64,000 nt of DNA from Diogma glabrata (Eukaryota > Arthropoda > Insecta > Diptera > Cylindrotomidae): positions 379,843,269 to 379,907,268 of the forward strand of contig OY856186.1 in assembly GCA_963693315.1 (NCBI GenBank), read 5' to 3'. The notes below the pieces were generated by a model that had not been told where the DNA came from, made no database searches, and saw nothing but the letters and a program-made list of their open reading frames with translations. A program made the position numbers and the translations under genes. Positions 18,373-30,104 of the stretch are shown in pieces (position 1 is the first letter of the stretch; every line of letters begins with the position of its first letter).

Positions 18373-19110
18373 AGAATATCAAATTTTTCACAATTAAATA
18401 ATAGATTTGTAAATTTCACAAACATTCTTACGTAGCTGGTGATGTGGTACAACATAAACTTCAAAAAATAAACAAAATAGGTTGCTAGCCACAGCTTAAT
18501 GTTGTTCATCCTTATAACATAGATTAAAAGTTGACTTTAAAACATTTCCTTTAAATATGTTCATTAAATGTTACAACAACACCTACTTTAGTTTTCGTGT
18601 TTGGATTTCAAATTTTTTTTATATATTTTGAAGCAGAAGCTACCGTTGTAGAGGAAATTAAAATTATGAATTTATGTTTCAAGGAACGAAGAAGAACAAA
18701 CATTTAAAAGAGAATAATTTGCAGAAATTATTTATTTAAGTTTTCCCTTGAAACATTTTTTTGGTTCTTTTGTAGTATTTAAAGTAAAATCTTGTTACCA
18801 AACATAAATATTGTTTTACAAAAATAAAGCAATTTCGGTTACATACGAATGTTTAATAGCTACAAGCTTTAATTCGGTCGTTGAAATTAATTAAATCTAG
18901 AAAAGTAAGCATTTAAAGGCAGAATATTTTTCTTGATAAATATGTTTAACAGCAAAAAACAGTTATTTGCAACAATTTGAAAAATTTGCACTTATGTTAT
19001 TTAAAATTTCCAGCTCTCTTTAAACTTAATAGAAATGAAAATAAAGGTTGATTTAAGTATGTAACTCGAATCGAAAATTAATTCAAAGGTGTGTGTGAGT
19101 TAAGCAAAAA
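18373..19110. other. no recognised feature
   Basis: AT-rich filler between the palindrome and the hexanucleotide array. Confidence 0.4.
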
Positions 19111-20154
19111 TCAGACTCCGACTCAAACTCAGACTCAGACTCAGATTCAGACTCAGACTCAGACTCAAACTCAGACTCAGACTCAGATTCAGACTCAGAC
19201 TCAGACTCAGACTCAGACTCAGACTCAGACTCAGACTCAGACTCAGACTCAGACTCAGACTCAGACTCAGACTCAGACTCAGACTCAGACTCAGACTCAG
19301 ACTCAGACTCAGACTCAGACTCAGACTCAGACTCAGACTCAGACTCAGACTCAGACTCAGACTCAGACTCAGACTCAGACTCAGACTCAGACTCAGACTC
19401 AGACTCAGACTCAGACTCAGACTCAGACTCAGACTCAGATTCGGACTCAGATTCAGACTCAGACTCAGACTCAGACTCAGACTCAGGCTCAGACTCAGAC
19501 TCAGACAGACTTAGACTCAGACTCTGACTCAGACTCAGACTCAGACTCAGACTCAGACTCAGACTCAGACTCAGACTCAGACTCAGACTCAGACTCAGAC
19601 TCAGACTCAGACTCAGACTCAGACTCAGACTGAGACTCAGACTCAGACTCAGACTCAGACTCAGACTCAGACTCAGACTCAGACTCAGACTCAGATTCGG
19701 ACTCAGATTCAGACTCAGACTCAGACTCAGACTCAGACTCAGACTCAGACTCAGACTCAGACTCAGACTCAGACTCAGACTCAGACTCAGACTCAGACTC
19801 AGACTCAGACTCAGACTCAGACTCAGACTCGGACTCAGACTCAGACTCAGACTCAGACTCAGACTCAGACTCAGACTCGGACTCAGACTCAGACTGAGAC
19901 TCAGACTCAGACTCAGACTCAGACTCAGACTCAGACTCAGACTCAGACTCAGACTCAGACTCAGACTCAGACTCAGACTCAGACTCAGACTCAGACTCAG
20001 ACTCAGACTCAGACTCAGACTCAGACTCAGACTCAGACTCAGACTCAGACTCAGACTCAGACTCAGATTCAGACTCAGACTCAGACTCAGACTCAGACTC
20101 AGACTTAGACTTAGACTCAGACTCAGACTAAGACTGAAACTCAGACTCAGACTC
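19111..20154. repeat. ~1.04-kb (ACTCAG)n hexanucleotide array
   Basis: About 170 units of ACTCAG with scattered variants (GATTCGG near 19439 and 19695, GACTGAGAC near 19629 and 19893, CAGACAGACTTAG near 19503). The long Thr-Gln and Asp-Ser frames across it are repeat artefacts. Confidence 0.98.
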
Positions 20155-23100
20155 GTACAGACTGAAGCTCGGCGAAGCAGGTTCCTCCAAATAATTTGAA
20201 ATATTTTGAGCCTTACTTTAATACTTACACCATAACATCTTTTTTAAATCTTATATTTTGTTTTAACTACATCTTTATATAAACCTTATTACCACCTTTT
20301 TTGTCAAAAATTAAGTAGCAACCTACAACGATTACATCCCGCAACAAAACGATCAATTAATCAGTTTAATTATGTTCACTCAACAAGTAACATTTAACAC
20401 AAACCGTTTTCTACCATTCGTAGTTTTCGTAAACTTTTCACAAGGATTTATCTGGTTTTAACTTTAATGTGATACATTAAATAATTTTTTTTCTTTTCTT
20501 AAATATAATTTTTGTGAAAAATCTTCAAAACATGCTTTCGACATTAGTTTTTGTAGATTTTCTTGAAAAGAGAAGAAATTCCTTGTCATTAAATCATTTT
20601 GTTATTACATCCAAACTTTTGACTATGATGAATGGAAGTTTACTTCGTAGCTAAATTTGTATTTCAGCTAGAAAAATGCACTCTAATGCTGTTTTCCCAA
20701 TAAAACATAATAGTTTACATTTTTGTTTGTGGACATTAATATGTTTTCCATTAAGATTTATCTAAAAATTATGAAAAATCTTATTCGTAGATGTCCCACG
20801 TAGGAACGTTTTTTATACAGCTATACCTTGGCATTACAGAATATTCTAGCTTGCGCGATTTCTTTTTTATAATGGCTAGCATTTTGAATGTTCGATTCAG
20901 ATATATTTATTGTTTAGCTGTGTTAAAAAATATTTACAACAACCTGCTTTGCTTAATAGCGTCTTCCTGTTGTGTTACAATGTGGTTTGAACTACAACTT
21001 GCTTAGGGCTTTAGAGTATTTTACTATTCCTTTAAGTTGTTTTAAAGTCTTTCCTCAAGCTACTCCTATATTCCAAGGGATTTAAGATAGGTTTATTTCT
21101 TCTGTTGTGCATTATAGCTTAAGAAAGTTGTTCTATAATCCCAAACTCAAGACGTTCTTGTTTCTTATGAACTCTTTTAAGCGAACATTTCATTCCATTA
21201 GGTCCAATAACTCCTGTGTTGTCCTTTTGAAAAAATGTGGTGTGCCCCAACGTTGACCACACTTAAATTTTCTGCTACTCATCTTTCTGGTTTGAATCCT
21301 TGCTATCCCATGACCCATTCTAAGCGTTTGCGTCAAAGCGCATGGGTAATTATTTCAAGTTTTTCAACTTACGTTACCTATCGTTTTGCGGACAAACTTC
21401 TGAGCCCCTTGGTGATGCTAAAGAGTTCTTGCGCTGGCACTTTGATTATATCACCTTGGATACTGACCTCCCTCTGTTATTGCAGTAGTATGTGATATCT
21501 CACGTTATTTTTACGCCTATTGTAAAGGCTTGGGGTTGTCACACTCTGTGGTTGTCACACCCATAGATCAAAATTATTTCTCTACCTAATGGATTTTCCA
21601 CAACAATTTTCTGGAAATTTGAATAGTCGTCCATTACAATGCCGATTTATATGATCTTCTCAATGACCACAAGTATAACTTGTAGAATAAAAACAAAAAA
21701 AAGGCATTCAATTTTACTTCAATTTCAAAACGAACATTTTGAAGAAATGAATGTGTAAACTTGTTATACACATATGTATAACATCTTTTTCGAAGTAGTT
21801 TGGCTTATGTGATTTACCTCGTACGAACACATTTCAACATTACAACATATGTTTAATAACAAAAAAACTGAAACATAAGTTTCTTACATGACTTTTCACT
21901 TTCGTCTTGCATAATTAACTCTCAGAAGAACAAAATGAAAAGTGTTTGAATCAGTGTTTCATGTCTCGTTTATCCGAAAACATGCATTTCGTTTTCATAT
22001 TTAGAGTAAGTACATTTGTTATAATTAAATTTAAAAATTAAAGTTGAGTGTCAGAATAGTAGATTGTATTACTCGTGCGTATGCGTTTTCCAAACAAGAG
22101 TTAGTTTGCCGCACGACCGCAGGGAGTACTAGTAATACACACTATTTTTTGTAACGAGTGCATAAAATTTATAAATATTTATTTAATTGTTCATTTAATC
22201 ATTTATTTAACAAAGTTATAAGCAAATTTAAGATTTTTAAATAATTTTAGTGCGCCATCTTCGTTGTAAAAGTTGTAAATTATTCTAGCTCGAAAAAATA
22301 AACATAAGAATCCAAATAAAAAAACACATAGTAATTCAACTGAGCAGTCAAAATTGTGAACTTTGAAAACCTAAATGAATTGTTTTTTCTTGCAATTCAA
22401 ATGATGCAATGTGTTTAAGCTGTTTTTACTATATGGTAAGTTATTTAAATTATTATTTTGATTTTTTAGTGCTATAGAAATATTATATATAGATAGATAT
22501 ATGGATAGATTTAACTACAAATCTCACATGCAGGCGGCGTGAAGTAGTGAAAAAGTAGTTTTTTCTTGTATTTTATTCTAGTATAAAATTACATATTTTT
22601 TATGCATGTGTTACAAAAAAGTTATTTGTTTGACTATTATAAAAAAATAATCATTTTGGGATTTTGGGACGAGTTAAAGTATTGCGGTGCGATGCGATAG
22701 TGTAATATCGCAATTTTACGTTTCCGTCAACAAATTATCACTCGGGCTGAAATGTATAACTTAACACTCTTGTGGTACATAAATTACTTTTAGGGAATAC
22801 TACCATGAGAACTAAACGCAAAATATAAATGACTTTGTTTTTGTAAACTGTACCATAGCAGAAGTAGTCATTTTTGGTATGGTTGGCGAAAAGCATATTT
22901 TGCTACAAGAGATGAAATACCATTTTTCCGCGAGTGAACAAATGAGCAATATAGTTTATAATTATTCAAAATAACTGTAGTTTTGTAATTATTCAAAAAT
23001 AATTTCTACTAGAGCAAAACGCTTCTTTCACAACGGAGGGAAGAAAAACGAATTGCTTGGGGTTTATAGGTCTGTTACTCGCATATATCTGTATCAAAAT

Positions 23101-24280
23101 TTAATATGGTCATATCATTTGAAGACAGATGAAATTGCTACAGACGACTTATAATATCGTTAAAAGTAGGAAAGCAACTGTCAGCTGCAGGTTTATCGGG
23201 GGTTAGACCACCAGCTGAGGTAATAAACATACAAATCGGTTAAAAATATTTCTATTTTATTAAGATCAGGCACATCTCTTTTGAGATGAAAACGTTTTAC
23301 GTTCGAGAAATTGCCTAATTCGACGCTAACGCGTCTCGTAAACAATTTTTCACTCACAAAAAACACTGTTTTCATCTCTTGTTATAGCAAAATTTTTTTA
23401 AATTATTGGAAAAGCACCCATTTTGAAAGGGATTAAACTAGATTTCATCAAGCTTGCATGAAAATGTTTATATACAGTTCAATTGTCTAAAAAACTTTCT
23501 TCTACGTGAATCAATACATTCAATACAACTGATCGTTTTTTTCATGTTTTATCTTCACCTTGTCCGGAATGTTATTTTTTTGGATTTGCTATCTCATTTT
23601 GTATGCAGTTGGTTCATGAAATTGTTTTGATATTTACTTGGATTTTAATATTTTTTGGACAGTCGATTGAAATTCAAGTGAAATTCATTTTTTTCGTGGT
23701 AGGCTTAGATAAAAAATTTGTAATTTTTTTAGTGATCATGATGATTGTAGTACAGTTTATTTACGAAGTTTAATATTAGACAGTTCTTAATAGTTATTTC
23801 AATATGGTATTTTCAATCAAATGCGTAGGATTGAAAAGATGGTGCGAGATTTGCGTTTTCATTTTTGATTGCAATTTTTTTTATAACACCACAATTTCTT
23901 TCAATAACATAAATTCATACGTGAATCAGTGGTATGACTGTAGAACGATGACAGTGGTCCTTAAATGGACGCGAGAACTTACTTAAACAGATTAAATTGA
24001 AATTAAATACTTAATTAGAAAAACATATGTACAGCGGCTGAGTTTAAGGTTGCATATTTTTTTCATTATAAAAATTTTATTCAAAACCTCAGTAGCTTTT
24101 ACAAAGTTTGATAATATAAAATTTCGATACTTGTTTGCACAAAGATAAGAACTTTAAATTTAAAAATATATTTTTGTTCTAGTATATTACAATAATAAAT
24201 TTAAAATTATATAACATTTTGTCTGAATTGACACAATAACAGTGAAACTTCAGTGGAAAACTGTTTTTATAACGTTTAAT
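20155..24280. other. long AT-rich stretch, no recognised gene
   Basis: Nothing is assignable. On -, 21060-21500 reads as a coding-like relic with phrases such as GDIIKVPAQELFSITKGLRS, but I do not recognise a family. Short inverted bits (for example TGTATTACTCGTGCG near 22064 against AGTAATACACA near 22131) hint at old MITE ends. Confidence 0.4.
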
Positions 24281-24286
24281 GTTATA

Positions 24287-24395
24287 GAAATAGTATATTG
24301 TATAATTAGGAGGAAAAATACTGCATTCCCGGACGATAGTGGGATCACGGGAGTCCGGGAATGCTCTTTTCCTCCGAATTGTACATACTATTTTT
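24287..24395. repeat. ~108-bp hairpin inverted repeat
   Basis: Left arm from AAATAGTAT through AGGAGGAAAAA to GCATTCCCGGAC. Right arm is GTCCGGGAATGC through TTTTCCTCC to ATACTATTT. The centre is GC-rich (GATAGTGGGATCACGGGA). Likely a tiny foldback element; a hairpin RNA is possible only if it is transcribed. Confidence 0.75.
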
Positions 24396-24611
24396 CCCTC
24401 CGATCGGACTTTAAAACGAATATAAACCCAAAATAATTTTTAGTATTATTCATTAATTATCATATTAAGAAATCAAAACCAAGTAAAATATCGAAAATAA
24501 CATAAAATTATTGCTAAGTTAGCCATGACATCATAAGACATAAAAATTTTGTTTTGTTTTTTTCAAAAGTTGTCAAGTTTGTGTACCTATTTGATTTATA
24601 AAAAGGCCGAG

Positions 24612-24905
24612 GTAGGAGCGGCAGGATGTCCGCTAGAAATAGGTAGATTTCGAGATCAGACAGTTTTGTGTACAAGTAGAATCTGATGTATCAGATTAGT
24701 TTAAACAAAACAAACTAATTTCAAACAGATATCGAGCAAATTTTAAAATGAAAATTAGCTACATATAAGCAAAACTACATCTATCCAATTTTGCAGCAAA
24801 CAAACATCAGATCTACCACAGAACATACGTGTGACAATTTATGACACTATATGTAAAACAAACGCCAACCTATTCTATATCCTATGTCGTGCAACTACTG
24901 CAAAA
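24612..24905 (-). mobile_element. HINE-like element, copy B (3' end only)
   Basis: On -, the 3' subterminal AAATCTACCTATTTCT and the palindrome AGCGG...CCGCT (24617-24635 on +) are intact. The adjoining ~250 bases match the 3' part of copy C (near 42470-42710). The microsatellite and 5' end are missing. Confidence 0.65.
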
Positions 24906-25100
24906 TAGTGTTTCGGCAAACGGCTGTGAAGTTTAACTTTACTGCCGCTGGGGAGTAGTTAAAGTTTTAGTTTTTAGCATGCGGCTGCAAAAGTAATGCC
25001 ATTTTTATTTTATCTGCCTGCGGCTGTAAAGTAACTTTCATATTTTTACGGCGGTAGTAATGTAATTTTCATATTTTTACGACGGCAGTAAAGTAAAATA
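24906..25100. repeat. degenerate tandem repeat (CGGCNGTAAAGTAA units)
   Basis: Units of roughly 30-60 bases share gcggctgtaaagtaacttt and catatttttacgRcggYagt. Best preserved at 25010-25095. Confidence 0.6.
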
Positions 25101-25226
25101 ACATGATATTACTAATTTGTTCAAAACAGAATGCATTTCAGTTCATTTTAATGAATTGAACTCAATAAAAATTAATTTCAGAAAATTTATTATCTAAAAC
25201 ATTTTTCAACAAATTTAAACGTTTGC

Positions 25227-25372
25227 CGAAAAAATAGTGTATTGAATTCGGAGCTAAAGACTTTTTGTGTTTCGTCTATAATTATCGGCCTCCCTACGGT
25301 CGGCCACCAAACTATAGACTCAACACAAAAAGTACAACTTTAGCTCCTAATTCAATAATATTCTATTTTTGG
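25227..25372. repeat. ~146-bp hairpin MITE with GC-rich centre
   Basis: CCGAAAAAATAGTGTATTG and GAGCTAAAG on the left pair with CTTTAGCTCCTAATTCAAT and CTATTTTTGG on the right. Inner arms (TTTTTGTGTT, GTCTATA) also pair. The centre is a GGCC/CTACGGTCGGCC palindrome. Confidence 0.75.
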
Positions 25373-25599
25373 TTAATTTAATAGATTAGTTCAAATGACA
25401 CAAAAGAAAATAGGAAAATCGATTTTTTTAAAACTTATTTATTATAATTAAAATTATAAAAAAAGTTTATGCTTGGTGAAATGGTTTGTGTATGTAAATG
25501 TAAACAACAAGAAAAAATTAAAATTAATAAAGAGAAAATTTGTTAGCTTAAACGGGTAGATCTCGCATTGTGTTGTAGCAAATGATAGTCGTTTTCATG

Positions 25600-26330
25600 A
25601 CAGACCAAACATTTGCGACCATTAGTTTTATTATATCGTTGAATTTATAATAACCATCAAATTCAACAACTACATGTGTATGTGACATTATTTTGTTAAA
25701 TCAGATCTCCAACAAATTCAACACTTGTCTGCATTAATTTCGTAATATCGGTTATTATATTTCCAACAAATCCGACAATTGCAGACATCAATTTTAATAC
25801 CCCAATTAATATAATACAAACAACTTAAGTATCTATTGACATTGTTTTTGCTATATCATTGAATTCAACAACAAATTCAACATTTGTCTACATTTTTTTG
25901 TTTTCGTTTGTCAAAGTTTAAATCGTACAATTTAAGTTCTATATTATATTATGGTATATTATATCTAAAGGCACTAGCTCAAATAAGATTATAATTTAGT
26001 TGAATTTTATTTTTGAATTTGAGTTTAATTATTCATTGAATCAGTTGAGATTAATTTTATAACATCATTTAATATATCACCAACAAATTCAGCAATCGCC
26101 AATATTCATTTTGTAACGTCGTTTAATATCTGTTTTACAAATTCAACAATTGCCGAAAGTAATTTTGTTGCATCATTTAATATATTTTCAACAACTTAAA
26201 TAATTACCGACTTTTATTTGTGACATCAGTGAATATATTATCAACAAATTCAACGATTTCACTTCATCATTGAATATATTGCCAGCAAATTCATTAATTG
26301 CCAGGTCATTAGCGCAATATTTAATCATTT
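25600..26330. repeat. degenerate ~65-bp minisatellite (CAACAAATTCAACAATTGCC family)
   Basis: Imperfect units share caacaaattcaacaattgc followed by attttgtaatatc and ttaatatatt. About ten units are visible by eye, strongly diverged. Confidence 0.7.
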
Positions 26331-26550
26331 TTTTGTCTGATTATATAATATAATGATTAATTAAACATTACTCATTGAATAATTTCTTTCTTTGGATTGA
26401 GGAGTTGGAACTTGAAAAAAGATGGGGTGAGTGAATCATTTACTTAAACGTTTAAATGTAATAATTGTAGTAGTAGTGGTGTTGATGTGTGATGTATTTG
26501 TTTTGCTTATTTAATTCCATGCAAACAATTCCGTTTCTTTGGCGTGCATA

Positions 26551-27465
26551 CAGTAAAAGCCCAGTTATCCGGAATGCTCGGGGATTAGAGTTTGCCGGAT
26601 AATCGAAAATTCCGGATAATTGAATGTAAATGAAATTTTAGGACGATTTCATGTTATACTTCATATAAATATTTTGTTATGATTTTTGTCAGTATATTTT
26701 CAAATAAAATACTAGAAACTTATTTTTGTATGTGTATTTCATGTTGTTCATAACATTGATTGCGAATATTTTTTTTTTTATTCTAAGTTAGGCATGTTTA
26801 GTGTTAATTATAATAAATTAATATTCAACGTCTCTGAACATCTGAAGATACCATGCCAACTAGGGATTAGGATTAAATTTGAATAAATAAAGTTTCTCTA
26901 AGAAATTTATGGACGTTAACTTTAAAATTTTGAGGACTAAAGCAATCAGGGAAAAACCCATGCAGTTAAGGCGTTCCGGAGATGAGAGACTCTGTTGAAA
27001 AAATCACGCTGAAAAGCAACAGTTCTGCACCTTTTTATATGAACCGTAAGAGGATGGGCTACAACATTTGCTCTGGTGTTACGCGATAGGTTTGCTAGTT
27101 CAGGTAAAATTGATTTAATCTCTGCAGAAGTTCGTTCATCCATAATGAATTTGTAAAAAATTATCAGATCAGCAATTGTCATTTGCTAAAAACACAAAAA
27201 TAAGTAAATGAAATAAATAATAAGAATATATTTATTTTTATTTTTTACACTAATCAGTCTTTTAAATTTAATTTTTATTTTTAAACTAATAAAAAAAAAT
27301 AATAATATTTTAAATAATTTAAAAGTCAAACCAAAATTATATATCTTGTGAAATCCCAAAGAAAAAAAAACATATTTCTTATGAAGAGGAAAAAGTTCAA
27401 AAATTTAAAATTCCGGTTAACTGAATATTCGGTTAATTGAATGTCGGATAAACGGGCTTTTACTG
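26551..27465. mobile_element. pogo/Tigger-type non-autonomous transposon carrying a LINE tail
   Basis: Ends CAGTAAAAGCCCAGTTATCC and CAGTAAAAGCCCGTTTATCC are flanked by TA (26549-26550, 27466-27467). Subterminal TTATCCGG and AATTGAAT motifs repeat in both arms. This end type (CAGTAAAA...TTATCCG) is characteristic of pogo/Tigger elements. The interior contains a LINE protein fragment on - but no DDE transposase. Confidence 0.82.
26946..27182 (-). pseudogene. LINE ORF2 C-terminal fragment inside the pogo-type element
   Basis: A 78-codon frame on - reads ...SRNTRANVVAHPLTVHIKRC followed by RTVAFQRDFFNRVSHLRNALTA. This matches the tail of many LINE ORF2 proteins (SRNTR..., then p.crT...f..SFF.R...LWN.LP); here LWN has become LRN. 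It starts at an in-frame ATG, and upstream RT blocks are absent. It was probably inserted into or captured by the DNA transposon. The element end lies about 280 bases away on one side and 395 on the other. Confidence 0.72.
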
Positions 27466-27469
27466 TATT

Positions 27470-28600
27470 TGGTTATTTGTACTGAGCTGGAGGATATTCC
27501 TATTCGAACACACATGGCTGAAGCTTGTCAGATTATTACTCTGCTAGGAACGCAGGCACCCGGTTGCTTCCTGTTTTTGACTCGCCAGCAGGTTCAGTGT
27601 TCATTATACCATCTAAAAGTAGACGTTTCAACGAAAATAAAAATTGCTTTTTTTAAAAAACTGTTTCCAGCATATGGTTTAAACCCGAAAATCCGGGTGA
27701 AAATGAGGTATATATATTGGTTTAAAATCATAATAAAATGCAAAAATAAATATTTGAAATAAAAGAAACAAATATATTAAAAATAAAAAGAATTTCGTGA
27801 AAAAAAAAAATATTTTTGTGGGAGATAAAATTTAAAAACGAAAAACTTTTTTTTTGAAAAAAATAAGCTTTGCAAAAGTTATAGACCTTTTTATTATCTA
27901 CTTACTTTTACGAGAAACTTTTTGCGATAAAATGTCTAGTTTCTCTGAAAATCGTAAAAAACAATTTTCCACCCTAAAAATTTACCCCATTTCCCCCCCT
28001 CGTAACTCGGATCAACTTTAATTTATTTTTTGCAACATTTACGCTATATTTTCATCCTTATCCAAAAGTTTTCATGTTGTTACTAATATGTATCATTTTT
28101 TGCCTGTGTAAAAGGTATCTACATTGACCTTTGAGTAAGATTATTCAATTATTAGTATTTGCATTGTTTTTGAATGATCTTAAAATATGTTATGGTGGAA
28201 TGCGTTCAAACACGCAAACACGCAAACAATTAAACAAACCACAACATCTTTAGTAGGTGCACATAGTTGATGGTAACATAGAAACTGATCGTTCCTTTTT
28301 ATCGTTGAAATCGACACATATGTTCTCATCAACTATAAATACATGAATCCTGCTACACTCGCTCTCATTTGGTGTGTTGTGTTTTTGACAGTTCTGTTTT
28401 TAATTTGCATTTAAATTGTGATTCAGATTTTATCTATTGAAAATGAACTGAAACATGTGAATTTGTTTTTTTTATATTCGCGTTATCAGTTAATTATATT
28501 GTTACATAGTATGTGAATAAATTCATTGTTTTAAAATGAATATTATAATGAATATTATATTATTTTATAGTGAGTATGATGACCGCTGAATATTTTATTA
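27470..28600. other. no recognised gene
   Basis: The 27780-28130 segment is A/T-run rich, as often seen in non-autonomous elements. A short tandem acacgcaaacacgcaaac lies near 28210. Confidence 0.4.
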
Positions 28601-28602
28601 TA

Positions 28603-28667
28603 GGCGCCGCGATTACCAAAAACTTATTTTAAGGAGGCCACGACTGCGAAAAGGTTAAGAACCACTG
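28603..28667 (-). mobile_element. hAT terminal fragment (CAGTGGTTCTTAACC end)
   Basis: On -, the segment starts CAGTGGTTCTTAACCTTTTC and runs into CGCAGTCGTGGCCTCC and GGTAATCGCGGCG. CAGTGGTTCT(C/T)AACC is a standard hAT terminal inverted repeat. I did not find the partner end. Confidence 0.6.
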
Positions 28668-29240
28668 ACCTAATGGTTTAAATGAGTTATAGTGCTTTTT
28701 TATACACTGAGGAAATGTGTATAGAATGATTGGTATAGAATGATTTGATAGCTTAGATGTTCTGCGTAACATAAATATTATAGGCATAATTGATGTAAAA
28801 TCAAACATTGTATTTCCTGTTAAAATTAAAACCATGCCATTTTTTTTGTTGTAATGTCTGTAGAGTGTAAACAAAAATAAAATTAAATGACATATTATTA
28901 CTATAGTTAAATATTCTTATGACTAACTCAAACCAAAAAGATTGTCTATATGTTGTGGATTATAATAAAAAAAAAAAGGGAAGAACAAGGAAGCCGAAAT
29001 TCTTTTTATTGTGAATAAATTATACTTACTTATTTTGTTGTGGCTGATCGAGGTTATTGCTGGGGACCAATTCCTAATTGTAACCCGTATTAACAACCAT
29101 CTGTACTTTTATTGTACCAGCTACTACTTGGAGCTTCACCAACGGGGCTATTCTACCATACATTTTTTTTGGTGCTGATTGATGCTGAAACGTGTCGATT
29201 TGCTACTGCTGTTTTGGGGGTTGTAACTGATATACAGCCC
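28668..29240. other. no recognised feature
   Basis: AT-rich with short frames only. 29110-29240 shares short phrases with the minisatellite that follows and may be its decayed edge. Confidence 0.4.
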
Positions 29241-29580
29241 AAATCATCCTCATTCACTGTATTCAACAATATTATAAATTTTACGTACCGTTCGTTCTAC
29301 ATTCATCCACCAGTGCAGGTATCAATAGCAATATATTGCTGCAATTGCTCAGATTTCATCCATATTTACCGTTTTCTACAATATTATAAATTTTACGTAC
29401 AAGTTATACGACATTTATCCATCAGTACATGAATCAATAGTGCTATGTGGTTACAATTACTCAACTTTCACCCATATTCACCGTTTTCAAGTTTCAACAA
29501 TATTATAAATTTTACGTACCAGCTATTCTACCGTCATCCACCAGTAATTTATTCAACCGTCATATGATTGTTACGTACCT
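29240..29580 (+). repeat. ~111-119-bp minisatellite, about three units
   Basis: The anchor AATATTATAAATTTTACGTA recurs at 29269, 29380 and 29499. Further shared phrases are TTCATCCA, CATCCACCAGT and CATATT(T/C)ACCGTTTTC. Confidence 0.85.
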
Positions 29581-29721
29581 TCTGTCCAGTTTTCATCCAG
29601 TTCGAGTCAGAATTTGGTTCTTATCACATAATTGGGCTGAGAGAGATGATCGGCTAATCCAACAGGGACGAGGGAGCGGGATCTACTACTAGCATGGGGT
29701 GAGTAGCTTTACATATACATA

Positions 29722-29850
29722 TAGGTATACGGTTGTGTGAGTGTGTGTATGTACATGGATGTATGTATGGGTATAGGTGGGCATGCGCGAGTGTATGTGT
29801 GTATGTGTGAGTGTATGAGGTTGTGGGAGCGTGTGAATGAGAAAGTAATT
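29722..29850. repeat. GT/GTAT-rich simple repeat
   Basis: Degenerate gtgtgtatgta-type repeat; frames across it are artefacts. Confidence 0.85.
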
Positions 29851-30104
29851 ATGGGGGTCAATGTGACCGTCGTGGCTTCTTCGACCTGCAGCGTCGTCAG
29901 GGTCTTTTGATCTCCGACTTTTTCTTTTGATCTCCGATCTGGTATATCAACAATATACGCGTACAATTCCGCAATTTGTACTAGGTGACAGGTATAATCT
30001 CTCGTTTCCGCAGGATAGAGCTAGCTTAGGGTTCAAAAGCGATCTAGGTGCGCGGCTTGCCATAACCATTCCATTGTTTTATCAATGGAACTAGTTCTCC
30101 TTTA

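Noticed and set aside
19091..19633. 180-codon Thr-Gln/Asp-Ser frame
   Set aside because: Direct translation of the (ACTCAG)n array; the change from TQ to DS is a frame slip in the repeat.
20791..21495. Two frames on + (71 and 86 codons)
   Set aside because: No family match; the coding-like signal at 21060-21500 is, if anything, on the other strand and unassigned.
29709..29966. Open frame on - with His-Thr-Tyr-rich composition
   Set aside because: Mostly the GT-rich simple repeat.
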